Shown piece after piece: positions 26,232 through 36,932 of a stretch of DNA of 64,000 nt. How positions within the stretch are numbered: the first letter of the stretch is position 1; every line of letters starts with the position of its first letter. The DNA lies in contig NZ_GL883079.1 of the NCBI RefSeq assembly GCF_000204015.1, forward strand, positions 484,516-548,515. Reading direction: 5' to 3'. The stretch is from Asticcacaulis biprosthecium C19. Lineage in GTDB: Bacteria > Pseudomonadota > Alphaproteobacteria > Caulobacterales > Caulobacteraceae. The notes beneath the pieces are model-generated. The model made no database searches. It was not told the origin of the DNA and was given only the letters and a program-made list of their open reading frames with translations. The translations under genes were made by a program, and so were the position numbers.

Positions 26232-28241
26232 ATGAGCAAGACCCCAAAAACCCCAGCATCAACCAAGACTTCGGCGAAAACTCCAGTCAAGAAGGCAGCC
26301 GCAAAGGCGCCTACCGCAAAGACGCCTTCTGAGAAGGTGAAACCCGAGACTGTCAAGCAGAAGCCGGCGCCGAAACCCGAATCCATAAAGGTAGCCCCCC
26401 AGCCAGAGGCTCCCAAGCCACAATCCCAACCGCGCGCCAAACCCGAATCGCGGGCTGAAACACCAATGTTCGACGCGGAAAACGTCCGTCGTCTCGAAGA
26501 ACTTTCGGTCAATATCGCACGGGCGACCATGACCGCCCAGACCGTCCTGGCCCGGACCGTCATGAAACAGCCTGATATGGAAGCCGTCGGCGCACCTACC
26601 GATCCGTTCCAGGTCGGCCCGGCCATGACCGAGGTGATGAAGTCCCTGGCAACCCGCCCCGAAAAGGTGGTCGAAGCCCAGAGCGACTTGCTCAACGGTT
26701 ATCTCGAACTCTGGGGCCAAATGGCGCGCCGCTCCCTGGGCGTTACAGATGAGAAGGCCGCCGTCAAAGACAAGCGCTTCTCCGATCCACGGTGGGAGCA
26801 GAACCTGGTCTTCGACATGATGCGCCAGTCCTACCTGCTGTCGTCCAATTGGTTGAACAAGTTGATCGGCAGCGTCGACGACATCGATCCTCTGGTCAAA
26901 CGCCGCGCTGAGTTCTTTACCAAACTGCTCACCGACGCCATGTCGCCAGCCAACTTCCTGCTGACCAATCCGGTAGCGATCGACACCCTCGTTAGTTCCA
27001 AGGGCGAAACCCTGGTCAAGGGGATGCAGATGTTCGCTGACGACCTGGCGCGCGGCGACGGAAAGCTCAAGATTAGCCAGGCCGACTACAGCCGCTTCAA
27101 GGTGGGCGAAAACGTCGCCACAACACCGGGCAAGGTCGTCTACCGCGGGGACTTTTTCGAGCTTTTGCAATATACCCCGACGACCGAGCAGGTTTATGAA
27201 ATCCCGCTACTGATCTTCCCGCCGTGGATCAACAAGTTCTATATCCTGGACCTTCAGGCCAAGAACTCTATGATCAAGTGGCTGGTGGACCAGGGTTTCA
27301 GCGTCTTCGTAGTCTCGTGGGTCAATCCCGATATCTCAATGAAGGACGTCACCTTCGAAGACTATATGTTTGGCGGCATCTACGAGGCCACGCAAAAGGT
27401 CAAGGCGCAGACCGGCGCCAAAACCGTCAACACGGTCGGCTATTGCATCGGGGGCACGCTTCTGGGCTGCGCCCTCGCCCACATGGCCGATAAAGGCGAT
27501 AGCTCCATCAATTCGGCGACCTTCTTTACCGCCCAGCATGACTTTACCGAGGCCGGGGATTTGTTGCTGTTCACATCGGAGCCCTGGCTGAAAGAGTTGG
27601 AACGCCAGATGGACGCCGCCGGCGGTGTGCTGCCGGGTTCGGCCATGGCCGACACCTTCAATTCCCTGCGCGCCAATGACCTGGTATGGTCTTTCTTCGT
27701 CAGCAACTATCTGCTGGGCAAGGATCTTACGCCCTTCGACCTTTTGTGCTGGAACGGCGACCAGACGCGCATGCCCAAGGCGCTGCACATCTTCTACCTG
27801 CGTACCTTTTACGGCCACAATGCTCTGTCCAAGGGTGAGTTGACCCTGGGCGGGGTTAAACTTGACCTGAAAAAGGTCAAGGTGCCGATCTACGAACAGG
27901 CCGGCCGCGAGGACCACATCGCCCCGCCGGGATCCGTCTACAAGGGCTCCAAGCTGTTCGGCGGTCCGGTGACCTATATGATGGCGGGTTCGGGTCACAT
28001 TGCCGGCGTCGTCAATCCGCCGGCGGCGCAGAAATATATGCACTGGCTGAATGACGCGCACCCGGACACCCTGGAAGCTTGGTTGGCTGGCGCCACCGAA
28101 CATCCCGGTTCGTGGTGGCCGCACTGGGCTGGTTGGCTCGGCAAACTGTCGGGCGAAAAGATTGCGCCCCGTGACCCGGCCAAGGGACATTTCAAAGTCC
28201 TCGGCGATGCGCCAGGCACCTACGTCTTGGTTAAATCCTGA
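26232..28241 (+). CDS. phaC: Class I poly-(R)-hydroxyalkanoate synthase with long Lys/Ala/Pro-rich N-terminal extension
   Basis: A 669 aa polymerase that joins hydroxyacyl-CoA units into storage polyester. The catalytic triad is visible: Cys405 in the lipase-like box GYCIGG, Asp in WNGDQTRMP, and His in AGSGHIAGVVNPP. The N-terminal PhaC domain (EVMKSLATRPEKV, WEQNLVFDMMRQSYLL) starts near residue 90. Before it lies a low-complexity tail of about 75 residues made of Lys, Ala, Pro, Thr and Ser (KTPVKKAAAKAPTAKTP), resembling histone H1 or phasin-like tails. The nucleophile is about 86 residues further in than Cys319 of the Cupriavidus enzyme. ATG 26232 has GAGG seven bases upstream; ATG 26226 is an alternative. 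Confidence 0.93.
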   Translation: MSKTPKTPASTKTSAKTPVKKAAAKAPTAKTPSEKVKPETVKQKPAPKPESIKVAPQPEAPKPQSQPRAKPESRAETPMFDAENVRRLEELSVNIARATMTAQTVLARTVMKQPDMEAVGAPTDPFQVGPAMTEVMKSLATRPEKVVEAQSDLLNGYLELWGQMARRSLGVTDEKAAVKDKRFSDPRWEQNLVFDMMRQSYLLSSNWLNKLIGSVDDIDPLVKRRAEFFTKLLTDAMSPANFLLTNPVAIDTLVSSKGETLVKGMQMFADDLARGDGKLKISQADYSRFKVGENVATTPGKVVYRGDFFELLQYTPTTEQVYEIPLLIFPPWINKFYILDLQAKNSMIKWLVDQGFSVFVVSWVNPDISMKDVTFEDYMFGGIYEATQKVKAQTGAKTVNTVGYCIGGTLLGCALAHMADKGDSSINSATFFTAQHDFTEAGDLLLFTSEPWLKELERQMDAAGGVLPGSAMADTFNSLRANDLVWSFFVSNYLLGKDLTPFDLLCWNGDQTRMPKALHIFYLRTFYGHNALSKGELTLGGVKLDLKKVKVPIYEQAGREDHIAPPGSVYKGSKLFGGPVTYMMAGSGHIAGVVNPPAAQKYMHWLNDAHPDTLEAWLAGATEHPGSWWPHWAGWLGKLSGEKIAPRDPAKGHFKVLGDAPGTYVLVKS

Positions 28242-28554
28242 TCGAGAGGCGAAAAACTCGCTGGCGGGAAGAAGTTAATGAATCCAATTGGTTGAAATGG
28301 AACTCCGACGGTTTTGGTTCCATTTCAACCGACACTTTCGGCAATTTAATCAACGTTGAAATATGGTGGATATCATTCGAAAAGCTCCACATAATCAATA
28401 AGATATATGGTTAATATGCATTAACGAATGAGCTTAACCCAACCCCGCCAGTCTTCAGTAATCAACATTGATGGCCTGGCCCAAATTCCCCTCTGGCGCC
28501 CGCAATTTCCGGTCGTTCCCCTCGCCGGGGATTTCACGCCAGGCGCGAAACGCT
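28242..28554. other. Convergent intergenic region, AT-rich and structured
   Basis: No coding sequence is supported between the ends of phaC and rnj. The stretch about 28275-28440 is clearly more AT-rich than the surroundings and holds a perfect 14-bp inverted repeat (28290-28330), a second weaker hairpin (TATGGTGGA at about 28362 with TCCACATA at about 28385) and a cluster of three TTAA motifs (28411, 28421, 28434). A small RNA is possible but unproven. Confidence 0.6.
28290..28330. repeat. 14-bp perfect inverted repeat
   Basis: GGTTGAAATGGAAC at 28290-28303 and GTTCCATTTCAACC at 28317-28330, separated by 13 bases. No T run follows on either strand, so it is not a standard terminator. Confidence 0.9.
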
Positions 28555-30198
28555 TCAGGTGCGCAGAATGATGGTCTCGACGATCGGGCGGCGGTCCCAG
28601 ATCGCCTGGGCAGCTTTTTTGACAACCCGCGCCACCACGGTTTCGACCGTTTCATCGTCGTCGCGCGCTTCGTTCGGCATGGCCTTTAGCGCCTTCTCGA
28701 CAGTGGCACACAGCGACTCCAGTTGGTCCGAGATGGTGTCTTCGTTTTCGAACGCCAGCCCCAGACCGCGGACATCGACGATCGATGCCAGTTGATTCTT
28801 GCTGTTCAAGGCGAAGGCCACGAAGATCATGCCGTTATGGGCGGCATGGCGGCGTTCGCGCAGAGCCTCCGACGCTTCCGGCACCAACATGCCACCGTCG
28901 ACAAAGAGTCGGCCCGACGGAACCTCATCGATAATCTCCGGCAAGCCGGGCGCGAGACGAACCATGTCGCCATTGCGCGGAGTTACCTGGCGCGGGACGC
29001 CCAGTTCGGCGGCAAGAGCGGCATGCTTCAGAAGATGGCGGCGTTCACCATGGGTCGGCACCGAGATAGCGGGCCGCACCCATTGGTACATGTCCTTCAG
29101 TTCTTCACGGCACGGGTGACCGGACACGTGGATGCCGGGGTGATCACGTTCGGTGTGAATCTCGACACCCAGATCCGACAGACGGTTCTGCAGCGAGCGA
29201 ATGGCAATTTCATTGCCGGGAATGACGCGCGACGAGAAGACGCAAACATCGCCTTCTTTCAGCTTCACCTGCGGGTGGTTGCCGTCGGCGATCCGCGATA
29301 GGGCAGCGCGCGGCTCCCCCTGCGAACCCGTGCACAGGTACAAGACCTGGTGCGGCTTGAAATTGGCGGCCTCACCTTCCGAAATCGGATCGGGAATCCC
29401 CTGCAACAAACCAACATGCCGCGACGCCGCCAGCATGCGATGCATCGACCGGCCGACCAGACACACCTGGCGCTTGCAGGCCATGGCGGCGCGCATCACC
29501 GAATCCATCCGTGCCACATTCGATGCGAAACAGGCCACGGCGACGCGCTTCTTGAAGGTACGGATCAGCTTTTCCAGCTCTTCGCGCACCCCGGCTTCCG
29601 AACCGGCCCGGCCTTCGACAAAGACATTGGTCGAATCGCACACCATGGCCAGCACGCCCTGGTCGCCCAGGCGTTTCAGTTCGGCAATGTCCGTTGGCTG
29701 GCCGGTGATCGGCTCTTCGTCGATCTTCCAGTCGCCGGTATGCAGGATCGTACCCAGCGGCGTCTTGATCGCCAGGCCATTGGGCTCAGGGATGGAGTGG
29801 GTTATCGTAATATAATCAATATCGAATGGTCCCAACTTCACGTTACCGTTCAACGGAACTTCGGTGATGTCGGCGTCGTCGACGCCGGCCTCACGCAGCT
29901 TCTCGCGGATCAGGAAGGCCGTGAAAGGCGTGGCAAACACCGGCGCCTTGATCTTGTCCCAAAGCCAGCCCAGGGCGCCGATATGGTCCTCGTGGGCATG
30001 GGTCAGAACGATGCCCAGGAGGTTTTCACCCACCAGAAATTCCGGGTCTGGAGCAATTACCTCGATGCCCGGTGTGGTCAGATCGCCGAACGTCACGCCG
30101 ACATCGACGATAATCCATTGGCGGTCATCCGCCGGTCCGAACCCGTACAGGTTCAGGTTCATGCCGATTTCGTTCGAGCCGCCCAGCGGCAGGAACAC
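28555..30198 (-). CDS. rnj: Ribonuclease J
   Basis: A 547 aa metallo-beta-lactamase ribonuclease with endo- and 5'-3' exonuclease activity in rRNA maturation and mRNA decay. The metal site LTHAHEDHIGAL is at residues 65-76, with ITHSIPEPNG, LHTGDWKID, the beta-CASP region and SGHPCREELKDMYQWVRP following. The frame given starts at an internal GTG with no ribosome binding site. The natural start is ATG 30223, reading MQKKQNELVFLPLGG if the T9 run at 30211-30219 had eight bases, so the true gene is probably 28555-30223 with a one-base error or slippage site. Last gene of the nuo-birA-coaX-rnj operon; ATG 30223 lies two bases from the coaX stop. Confidence 0.92.
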   Translation of the reverse strand: MFLPLGGSNEIGMNLNLYGFGPADDRQWIIVDVGVTFGDLTTPGIEVIAPDPEFLVGENLLGIVLTHAHEDHIGALGWLWDKIKAPVFATPFTAFLIREKLREAGVDDADITEVPLNGNVKLGPFDIDYITITHSIPEPNGLAIKTPLGTILHTGDWKIDEEPITGQPTDIAELKRLGDQGVLAMVCDSTNVFVEGRAGSEAGVREELEKLIRTFKKRVAVACFASNVARMDSVMRAAMACKRQVCLVGRSMHRMLAASRHVGLLQGIPDPISEGEAANFKPHQVLYLCTGSQGEPRAALSRIADGNHPQVKLKEGDVCVFSSRVIPGNEIAIRSLQNRLSDLGVEIHTERDHPGIHVSGHPCREELKDMYQWVRPAISVPTHGERRHLLKHAALAAELGVPRQVTPRNGDMVRLAPGLPEIIDEVPSGRLFVDGGMLVPEASEALRERRHAAHNGMIFVAFALNSKNQLASIVDVRGLGLAFENEDTISDQLESLCATVEKALKAMPNEARDDDETVETVVARVVKKAAQAIWDRRPIVETIILRT

Positions 30199-30225
30199 CA
30201 GTTCGTTTTGTTTTTTTTTGCATAA

Positions 30226-30999
30226 TCAGCTATGTGACAAGGTACGCTTATAGATTTCGAGGAGGCCGCGCAGAGTAAGGTCATGATCGAAATGATCAAT
30301 CTTCTCCGTTGCACCTTCAAACAAGGACGCTACCCCACCGGTGGCAATGACGCTCATCTTCTGGCCGTATTCGGCCTCAATAGCGATGATGAGGTATTCA
30401 ATCAAGCCGACATATCCCCAAAAGATGCCGGACTGCATGGCGCTGACCGTATCCTTGCCGATTTTGCGCGCCGGACGCTCGATGGCAACCCGTGGAAGCT
30501 TCGCTGCCGCCGCGTGCAAGGCCTGGAGCGACAGGTTGATTCCTGGCGCGATCGCTCCGCCTTCATAGCCGCCATCGGCCGCCACGACATCGAAGGTGGT
30601 GGCTGTGCCAGAGTCGATGATCAGCAACGGTCCGCCGTAGGTAATGTAGCCGCCAATGGCATTGACCAGGCGATCGGCGCCGGCTTCGCGCGGTTTGTCG
30701 ATGCGGATGTCGAGGTTCAAAATCGTATTTTCGCCAACCACATACGGTGTTTTGTTAAAGTATCGCTGCGCGAGTTTGCGCAGGTTAAACAGGGACTGCG
30801 GAACGACGGAGGAGATGATGCAGTCGTCGATCTGCTTGAGGTCGAGACCATGCATCTGCATTAGCTGATATAGCCAGGCGGCATACTCATCGGCCGTGCG
30901 CCGGGTCTCCGTCGCCACCCGCCATTGCGCCACCCAGTCGGTGCCGTCATGGATGGCAAACAGCGTATTGGTGTTGCCCTGTTCAATGGCCAGCAGCAT
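30226..30999 (-). CDS. coaX: Type III pantothenate kinase
   Basis: A 257 aa kinase that phosphorylates pantothenate, the first step of coenzyme A synthesis. As in the ASKHA fold, an N-terminal phosphate loop [12 protein letters not shown] is seen (the usual DxGNT has Glu in place of Asp), followed by [26 protein letters not shown] and [15 protein letters not shown], all CoaX signatures. ATG 30999 is chosen because the protein family begins exactly there. It lies between birA and rnj, 19 bases from birA, as in Caulobacter. Confidence 0.93.
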   Translation of the reverse strand: MLLAIEQGNTNTLFAIHDGTDWVAQWRVATETRRTADEYAAWLYQLMQMHGLDLKQIDDCIISSVVPQSLFNLRKLAQRYFNKTPYVVGENTILNLDIRIDKPREAGADRLVNAIGGYITYGGPLLIIDSGTATTFDVVAADGGYEGGAIAPGINLSLQALHAAAAKLPRVAIERPARKIGKDTVSAMQSGIFWGYVGLIEYLIIAIEAEYGQKMSVIATGGVASLFEGATEKIDHFDHDLTLRGLLEIYKRTLSHS

Positions 31000-31018
31000 G
31001 CGGCCTCTCCATAAATAT

Positions 31019-31771
31019 TTATTGTTTAAGCGCGCCGTATTCGACGTCGCCACCGGTGACGGTATAGATCTGGCCGTCACCTGCCCGCACCTGCAGTCCG
31101 CCGAATTCGTCGAGTCCGACTATATCACCGCTGACCTTGACGCCATCGACGGTGACGCTGACGACGCGATCGCGGCCATAGGCGCGCTTAAGCCACGCCT
31201 TGGCAATGTCACTGAAGGCCTTGTTGCGCCACAGATCGAGAACGCCGTCGAGATGGCCGTTCAACTTATGCAGCATGCCGACGGCATCCAGGGTGCGCAC
31301 GGCATCCGGGTTGATCTCCTTCAAGGCCACCGTCAGATAGCCCTCGAGGATCGGGGCGACCCGCAGGTTCATGCCGATACCAATGACGATGCCCAGGGAG
31401 TCAGGTTCTTGCGACGCCTCCGTCTGGACCAGGATGCCGCACAGTTTACGCCCGCGGTGTAGTATATCGTTGGGCCATTTTATGCGCATCGAAGCGTCGG
31501 TATCGTGGATCAGCGGCCGCAGCATCTCATAGACCGCCAGGGCTGTGACGAAACTGAGTTGCGGAGCGCGGCGGACATCCAGAGGCATGGCGTCCCAGCG
31601 TGATGCCATGAAGTTACCCTTCTGGCCAATCCAGCCGCGGCCGTGGCGGCCTATGCCCTTGGTCTGCTCCCGGGCCAGGATCCAGCCTGGACCTTTGCGA
31701 CCGGCACGCAGTCGGGACAAGGCCAGGTCCTGGGTCGATGGCAGGGTATCGAAGATCTCGAAATCGGCCAC
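31019..31771 (-). CDS. birA: Biotin-[acetyl-CoA-carboxylase] ligase, monofunctional
   Basis: A 250 aa biotin protein ligase. The catalytic core shows STQDLALSR, the biotinyl-AMP loop [30 protein letters not shown] and GIGMNLR; the small C-terminal domain follows. There is no N-terminal winged helix, so it should not act as a repressor of biotin genes. The start is taken as GTG 31771 ([14 protein letters not shown]), because upstream sequence overlaps nuoN and is unlike the family; only a weak AGG precedes it. It follows nuoN by 11 bases. Confidence 0.9.
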   Translation of the reverse strand: MADFEIFDTLPSTQDLALSRLRAGRKGPGWILAREQTKGIGRHGRGWIGQKGNFMASRWDAMPLDVRRAPQLSFVTALAVYEMLRPLIHDTDASMRIKWPNDILHRGRKLCGILVQTEASQEPDSLGIVIGIGMNLRVAPILEGYLTVALKEINPDAVRTLDAVGMLHKLNGHLDGVLDLWRNKAFSDIAKAWLKRAYGRDRVVSVTVDGVKVSGDIVGLDEFGGLQVRAGDGQIYTVTGGDVEYGALKQ

Positions 31772-31782
31772 CGAACGCTGAC

Positions 31783-33234
31783 CTAATGCGCGCCGAAGCC
31801 GACAACCGCCGCGGCTGCCAGCACGGAGCCGAAGATGAGGAAAACGATCGCGCCCGGGAAGGAGAAGGCCGCCGAAGCCAGGGCAATCCACCGCGTTTCC
31901 AGCGGCGCCTTACCGAATTCCACAACCGGCGCATCAAACCACATGAGTTTGATCAGACGCAGATAATAGAAGGCAGCGATGACGGATGCCACCAGGCCGG
32001 CGACGGCAAACCAGATCAGATCACTGCTCAGCGCAGCGCCGAAGACAAAGTACTTGCTCCAGAACCCTCCGAAGGGCGGCATGCCCAGAACCGACAGCGC
32101 CAGGATGGTGATCGCGATGGCGATCGGCATATTGACCTTGGCCAGGCCGGCGAACTGATCGATGCGGGTGACAGGCTCGCCATCCTTTCGTTGCAATGAC
32201 ATCTGGGCGGCAAACAGGCCAAGACTGTCGACCATGTACAGAGCAAAGAACATCAGCAGTGCCTGGATGCCCTGGGTCGTACCTGCGGCGATGGCCAGCA
32301 GGGCGTAACCCATATTGGCAATCGATGAATAGGCCAGCAGCCGCTTGAAGTCCTTCTGCATCAGGCCGCCAAGGCCGCCGACGGCAAAGCTGAGGACCGC
32401 GAGGACCAGCAGTACCTGACGCCACTGATCGATTTCGGTCAGGAAGGCGGTCTCCAGCACGCGGGCCAACAGGATCATGGCTGCGAACTTGGGCGCGCCG
32501 GCAAAGAAGGCGACGACCGGAGTCGGTGCGCCTTCGTAGACATCCGGCGTCCACATGTGGAAGGGCGCAGCCGATACCTTAAAGGCCAGGCCCGAAATCA
32601 CGAACACCAAGCCGAAGATTAGGCCGACATTCATATTGTCATTGGCCGCGGCGGCGATGTCGGTGAAGTACATCGAGCCCGCAAAGCCATAGACCAGCGA
32701 GGCGCCATACAGCAGCAGGCCTGACGCGAGCGCGCCAAGGACGAAATACTTCAGGCCGGCTTCCGAGGACTTGGCGTCGTCGCGGCGAAAGGCCGCCAGG
32801 ACGTACAGGGCCAGGGATTGCAGTTCCAGCCCGACATAAAGCGCGATCAGGTCACCAGCGGAAACCATGATGCTCATGCCGAGCGTCGCCAGCAGGATCA
32901 GGATGGGGAATTCGAAGCGTCGGTTGTTCAGCCGGTCGAAATAGCCCTGCCCCAAGACGATGATGAAGGCCGAGGCGATGTACATCGCCACCTTGGCGAA
33001 GACCGAGACGCCGTCCGAGACGAACGAGCCGGAAAAGGCCGTGCCCAGCGGCGACCACGCCGCCGCGAAGGCCGCGCCGATCAGGGCTGCCCCGCACAGG
33101 GCGCTGATCGAGGTCATGCCCTTGTCGCCCCGGAAGGCGCCGAAGACGAGGATCAGGATCGCACTGAGCCCGAGGATGGTTTCGGGTAGTGCTTCATTGA
33201 AAGCCGGAAAGTCCATAGCCAGATCCATCCTCAT
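31783..33234 (-). CDS. nuoN: NADH-quinone oxidoreductase subunit N
   Basis: A 483 aa antiporter-like membrane subunit of complex I, with about 14 transmembrane helices. Family motifs include [16 protein letters not shown] (the Glu of transmembrane helix 5), [17 protein letters not shown] and [19 protein letters not shown] with its proton-path lysine. The start overlaps the nuoM stop as ATGA; an in-frame ATG six bases later is possible. Last nuo gene of the operon. Confidence 0.96.
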   Translation of the reverse strand: MRMDLAMDFPAFNEALPETILGLSAILILVFGAFRGDKGMTSISALCGAALIGAAFAAAWSPLGTAFSGSFVSDGVSVFAKVAMYIASAFIIVLGQGYFDRLNNRRFEFPILILLATLGMSIMVSAGDLIALYVGLELQSLALYVLAAFRRDDAKSSEAGLKYFVLGALASGLLLYGASLVYGFAGSMYFTDIAAAANDNMNVGLIFGLVFVISGLAFKVSAAPFHMWTPDVYEGAPTPVVAFFAGAPKFAAMILLARVLETAFLTEIDQWRQVLLVLAVLSFAVGGLGGLMQKDFKRLLAYSSIANMGYALLAIAAGTTQGIQALLMFFALYMVDSLGLFAAQMSLQRKDGEPVTRIDQFAGLAKVNMPIAIAITILALSVLGMPPFGGFWSKYFVFGAALSSDLIWFAVAGLVASVIAAFYYLRLIKLMWFDAPVVEFGKAPLETRWIALASAAFSFPGAIVFLIFGSVLAAAAVVGFGAH

Positions 33235-34745
33235 CCGCCGATAGCGGCCTGATAGGCTTTAACAAGCCCATCGACGCTGGCCGTGGTGAAGTCAAAAACG
33301 AAGGCTGGATAGATACCCAGCACCAGTGTGCCGATAATCAGCGGCGTGAAGATCGCAATCTCACGTGCATCGACATCGGGATATTTTTTCAGTTCGTCAT
33401 TGGTGACGACGCCGAACATCACGCGCTTATAGAGGTTCAGGGCATAGACCGCCGAGAAGATGACGCCTGAAGCCGACACGAGCGCGACCCAGGTGCCCCA
33501 GTCATAGGCGCCGGTCATGGTGGCGATTTCACCGATGAAGCCCGACGTTCCCGGCAGGCCAACATTGGCCATGGTGAACAGCAAGAAGATGAAGGCGAAG
33601 TGCGGCATCAGCTTGGTCAGGCCGCCGTAGAAGGCGATCTCACGCGTATGCCAGCGATCATAGACCACCCCGACGCATAGGAAGAGAGCGCCCGAGATCA
33701 GGCCGTGGCTGATCATCTGGAAGATGGCGCCTTCGACCCCTAACTGGTTGCCGGCAAAGATACCCATGGTCACAAAGCCCATGTGGGCGACCGAGGAATA
33801 GGCGATCAGTTTTTTGATGTCGGTCTGGCGGAAAGCGACGAGCGAGGTATAGACCACGGCGATGACCGACAGGATCATGACCAGCGGCGCGAACATCTCC
33901 GAAGCCTGCGGGAACATCGGCAGGTTGAAGCGGATAAAGCCGTAGCCGCCGAGCTTCAGCAGGATGCCGGCCAGCATGACCGAACCGGCTGTCGGCGCCT
34001 GGACGTGGGCATCGGGCAACCAGGTATGGACGGGCCACATCGGCATCTTGACCGCGAACGACGCGAAGAAGGCGAACCACAGGAAGCCCTGAACATCGAC
34101 CGGGAAAGGCGTCTCGGTCAGGAGGCGGGTCATTTCCGGGATGTTGGCAGTGCCCAACTTGTTGACCATGTAGAGCATGGCCGCCAGCATCAGGACGGAT
34201 CCCAGCAGGGTATAGAGGAAGAACTTGTAGGCCGCATAGACCCGGTCCTTGCCGCCCCAGATGCCGATGATCAGGAACATCGGCACCAGGCCACCTTCGA
34301 AGAAGATGTAGAACAGGAAGATGTCCAGCGAGGTGAAGACGCCGATGACCAGCGTCTCGAGCAGCAGGAAAGCGACCATATATTCGGTGACGCGCTGGGT
34401 GATCGAGGTCCACGAGGCAGCGATACAGATCGGCATCAGGAAGGCCGTCAGGGCGACGAACAGGATTGAAATGCCGTCGACGCCCATATGGTACGAAACC
34501 GGCCCGAACCACGTATAGTGCTCTTCGAACTGATAAGCGGGACTGGCGCCGTTGAACTGCAGCAACATGACAACCGACAGGGCCAGGGTGACCAGAGTGG
34601 TCCACAGGCTGATCCATTTGGCGTTGCGGGCAATGACGGCCTCGTCGTCCCGGCGCGACAGGGCGCGCAGGATCATGATCACCGCCGCGCCGAACAGGGG
34701 CGCGAAGGTGACGATGCTGAGGAGGTTGGGAATGGCAGGTAGCAT
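33231..34745 (-). CDS. nuoM: NADH-quinone oxidoreductase subunit M
   Basis: A 504 aa antiporter-like proton-pumping subunit. The conserved Glu lies in [17 protein letters not shown], followed by the lysine-bearing [20 protein letters not shown] and [18 protein letters not shown]. About 14 hydrophobic segments are visible, the usual length. It is separated from nuoL by 18 bases and overlaps nuoN. Confidence 0.96.
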   Translation of the reverse strand: MLPAIPNLLSIVTFAPLFGAAVIMILRALSRRDDEAVIARNAKWISLWTTLVTLALSVVMLLQFNGASPAYQFEEHYTWFGPVSYHMGVDGISILFVALTAFLMPICIAASWTSITQRVTEYMVAFLLLETLVIGVFTSLDIFLFYIFFEGGLVPMFLIIGIWGGKDRVYAAYKFFLYTLLGSVLMLAAMLYMVNKLGTANIPEMTRLLTETPFPVDVQGFLWFAFFASFAVKMPMWPVHTWLPDAHVQAPTAGSVMLAGILLKLGGYGFIRFNLPMFPQASEMFAPLVMILSVIAVVYTSLVAFRQTDIKKLIAYSSVAHMGFVTMGIFAGNQLGVEGAIFQMISHGLISGALFLCVGVVYDRWHTREIAFYGGLTKLMPHFAFIFLLFTMANVGLPGTSGFIGEIATMTGAYDWGTWVALVSASGVIFSAVYALNLYKRVMFGVVTNDELKKYPDVDAREIAIFTPLIIGTLVLGIYPAFVFDFTTASVDGLVKAYQAAIGG

Positions 34746-34763
34746 TGTGTGTTCCGTCTCCCC

Positions 34764-36926
34764 TTAATGCGCCAGCCCGAAGACAGCCCAGGTAAGCAGG
34801 CCGACAACGCCGAGGAACATGAAGAAGGCATAGTGATAGACGTAGCCGGTCTGGGTCTTGACCAGATTCTTGGCCGACTTCAATGCCGTCCAGGCAACGC
34901 CGTTAGGGCCGAGGCCGTCGATGATCTTGACGTCGCCAATCTTCCAGAAGACATCGCCCAGCCATTTGGTCAGCTTGACAAAGGTGGCCTGGTAGATCTC
35001 GTCGAAAAACCACTTGTTGTACAGGAAGGTCCAGATCGGCCCTTCGTTCGCCGCCATCTTTTTGGGCAGCGACGGACGGTGCAGGTAATAGTACCAGGCC
35101 AGAGCCAGGCCCAGCAGGGTCACGACCAGCGGAGCCAGCTTCACCCATACCTCTTTGATATTGTGGGCCTCGTGCATGACGTGGTTGTCGGAAGCCGTCT
35201 GGATCGCATTGCCCCAGAAGGCGTGTGCGTGTTCGCCGATAAAGTAAGGCGCGAACACGAACCCGGCCGCCACTGCGCCGACAGCCAGCAGGATCAGCGG
35301 TACTAGCATGATCCACGGGCTTTCATGCGGCGTGTGCGCATGGCCGTGGCCGTGGTCATGGTCGTCGTGGCCTTTGGCGTGATCGTCATGGCCATGAGAG
35401 TCGTGACCGTGCGCGTGATCATCGTGACCATGGTCCCACGTCTTCTTGCCATGGAAGGTCATGAAGATCAGACGGAAGCTGTAGAAGGACGTCAGCAGCG
35501 CAGCGAGAATACCCATCCAGAAGGCGAACATGCCTTGCGCCGTGCCATGCATGACCCAGGCGGATTCGATAATGGCGTCCTTGGAGAAGAAGCCGGCGAA
35601 GCCGATTTCGGTATAGGGAATACCCAGGCCGGTAATGGCGATCGTGCCGATGGTCATGACGGCGTAGGTGACCGGCAGGTACTTGTACAGCCCGCCCATC
35701 TTTCGCATGTCCTGTTCGTGGTGCATGCCGTGGATGACCGAACCGGCGCCCAGGAACAGCAGCGCTTTGAAGAAGGCGTGGGTGAACAGGTGGAACATGG
35801 CCGCCTGATAGGCCCCTACCCCGGCCGCGAAGAACATGTAGCCCAGTTGCGAACAGGTCGAATAGGCGATAACGCGCTTGATGTCGTTCTGAGTAAAACC
35901 GATCGACGCCGCGAAGATGGCGGTGATGGCGCCGATATAGGCGACGATCATCTTGGCTTGCGGCGCTTGTTCGAACAACGGCGACAGAAGGCACACCATA
36001 TAGACGCCGGCGGTCACCATGGTGGCGGCATGGATCAGCGCCGACACGGGAGTCGGGCCTTCCATGGCGTCCGGCAGCCAGGTGTGCAGGAAGAACTGCG
36101 CCGACTTGCCCATGGCGCCGATGAACAGCAGGAAGGCCGCCAGATCCAGGGCCGAGAAGTACATGCCTGCGAATTCCCAGGCTTGGCCCTTCTGGTTGGC
36201 CAGCAACGGGAACAGCTCACCAAAATTGATGGTGCCAAACTGCCAGTAGATGGTCATGATGCCCAGGGCGAAGCCGAAGTCACCAACGCGGTTGACGACA
36301 AAAGCCTTGATGGCGGCCGAGCTGGCGCTGTCTTTCTGGAACCAGAAGCCGATCAGCAGATAGGATGCCAGCCCAACCCCTTCCCAGCCGAAGAATAGCT
36401 GCATGAAGTCGGCGGCGGTCACCAGCATCAGCATGGCGAAGGTGAACAGCGACAGGTAGCTGAAGAAACGCGGCCGCGAGTCGTCCTCGGACATGTACCC
36501 CCACGAATAGAGGTGGACCAGCGAGGACACGGACGTCACAACGACGAGCATGGTGGCCGACAGAGCGTCGATGCGGATGGACCAGGCTGACTTGAAATCA
36601 CCGATATTGATGAAGTCGAGCAGCTTGACCGTAAAATCTGGCATACCGCCCCAGGTGTGCTGGATAAAGGTATACCAGCCCAGGACACAGGACAGGAAGA
36701 GCAGGCCCGTTGTGACGGCCTGCGAAGGAATATTGCCGATGCGGCGGCCGAAGAAGCCGGCAATGGCGGCGCCGACGATCGGCGCCATCACACAAAGGGT
36801 CACGATGGTCGCCATGCCCTCGGGCGGCGCGGCGGCTATGGCGCCGGCAACCGCATGGGTTGCCTCGGCGGCATGTCCGGCCCCGTGCGCGGCGGGTGCG
36901 GCGTGAGCGGCGGTCTCGAAAAGCAC
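34764..36926 (-). CDS. nuoL: NADH-quinone oxidoreductase subunit L with His-rich insert
   Basis: A 720 aa distal antiporter-like subunit carrying the lateral helix HL. Signatures include [57 protein letters not shown] and [17 protein letters not shown]. Translation starts at GTG 36926 behind AGGATAGG. Two unusual His-rich stretches occur: a short one at the N-terminus ([19 protein letters not shown]) and a long one at about residues 495-530, with 15 histidines in 36 residues interspersed with Asp and Gly, in the loop before the last core helices. Such loops suggest metal binding but may be neutral. Confidence 0.96.
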   Translation of the reverse strand: MLFETAAHAAPAAHGAGHAAEATHAVAGAIAAAPPEGMATIVTLCVMAPIVGAAIAGFFGRRIGNIPSQAVTTGLLFLSCVLGWYTFIQHTWGGMPDFTVKLLDFINIGDFKSAWSIRIDALSATMLVVVTSVSSLVHLYSWGYMSEDDSRPRFFSYLSLFTFAMLMLVTAADFMQLFFGWEGVGLASYLLIGFWFQKDSASSAAIKAFVVNRVGDFGFALGIMTIYWQFGTINFGELFPLLANQKGQAWEFAGMYFSALDLAAFLLFIGAMGKSAQFFLHTWLPDAMEGPTPVSALIHAATMVTAGVYMVCLLSPLFEQAPQAKMIVAYIGAITAIFAASIGFTQNDIKRVIAYSTCSQLGYMFFAAGVGAYQAAMFHLFTHAFFKALLFLGAGSVIHGMHHEQDMRKMGGLYKYLPVTYAVMTIGTIAITGLGIPYTEIGFAGFFSKDAIIESAWVMHGTAQGMFAFWMGILAALLTSFYSFRLIFMTFHGKKTWDHGHDDHAHGHDSHGHDDHAKGHDDHDHGHGHAHTPHESPWIMLVPLILLAVGAVAAGFVFAPYFIGEHAHAFWGNAIQTASDNHVMHEAHNIKEVWVKLAPLVVTLLGLALAWYYYLHRPSLPKKMAANEGPIWTFLYNKWFFDEIYQATFVKLTKWLGDVFWKIGDVKIIDGLGPNGVAWTALKSAKNLVKTQTGYVYHYAFFMFLGVVGLLTWAVFGLAH

Positions 36927-36932
36927 GACGAC

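Noticed and set aside
28405..28440. CtrA-controlled promoter (TTAA motifs)
   Set aside because: Spacings between TTAA words are 6 and 9 bases instead of the 7 of the consensus, and both adjacent genes end here. Kept only as part of the intergenic observation.
35330..35450. CRISPR-like or satellite repeat
   Set aside because: The repetitive DNA is in frame within nuoL and encodes His/Asp/Gly; repeat units are irregular and have no spacers.
35325..36398. A plus-strand open frame opposite nuoL including the His-rich region, read as a Val/Met-rich protein
   Set aside because: It is an antisense shadow of the repetitive His/Asp codons; the minus strand carries all NuoL motifs.
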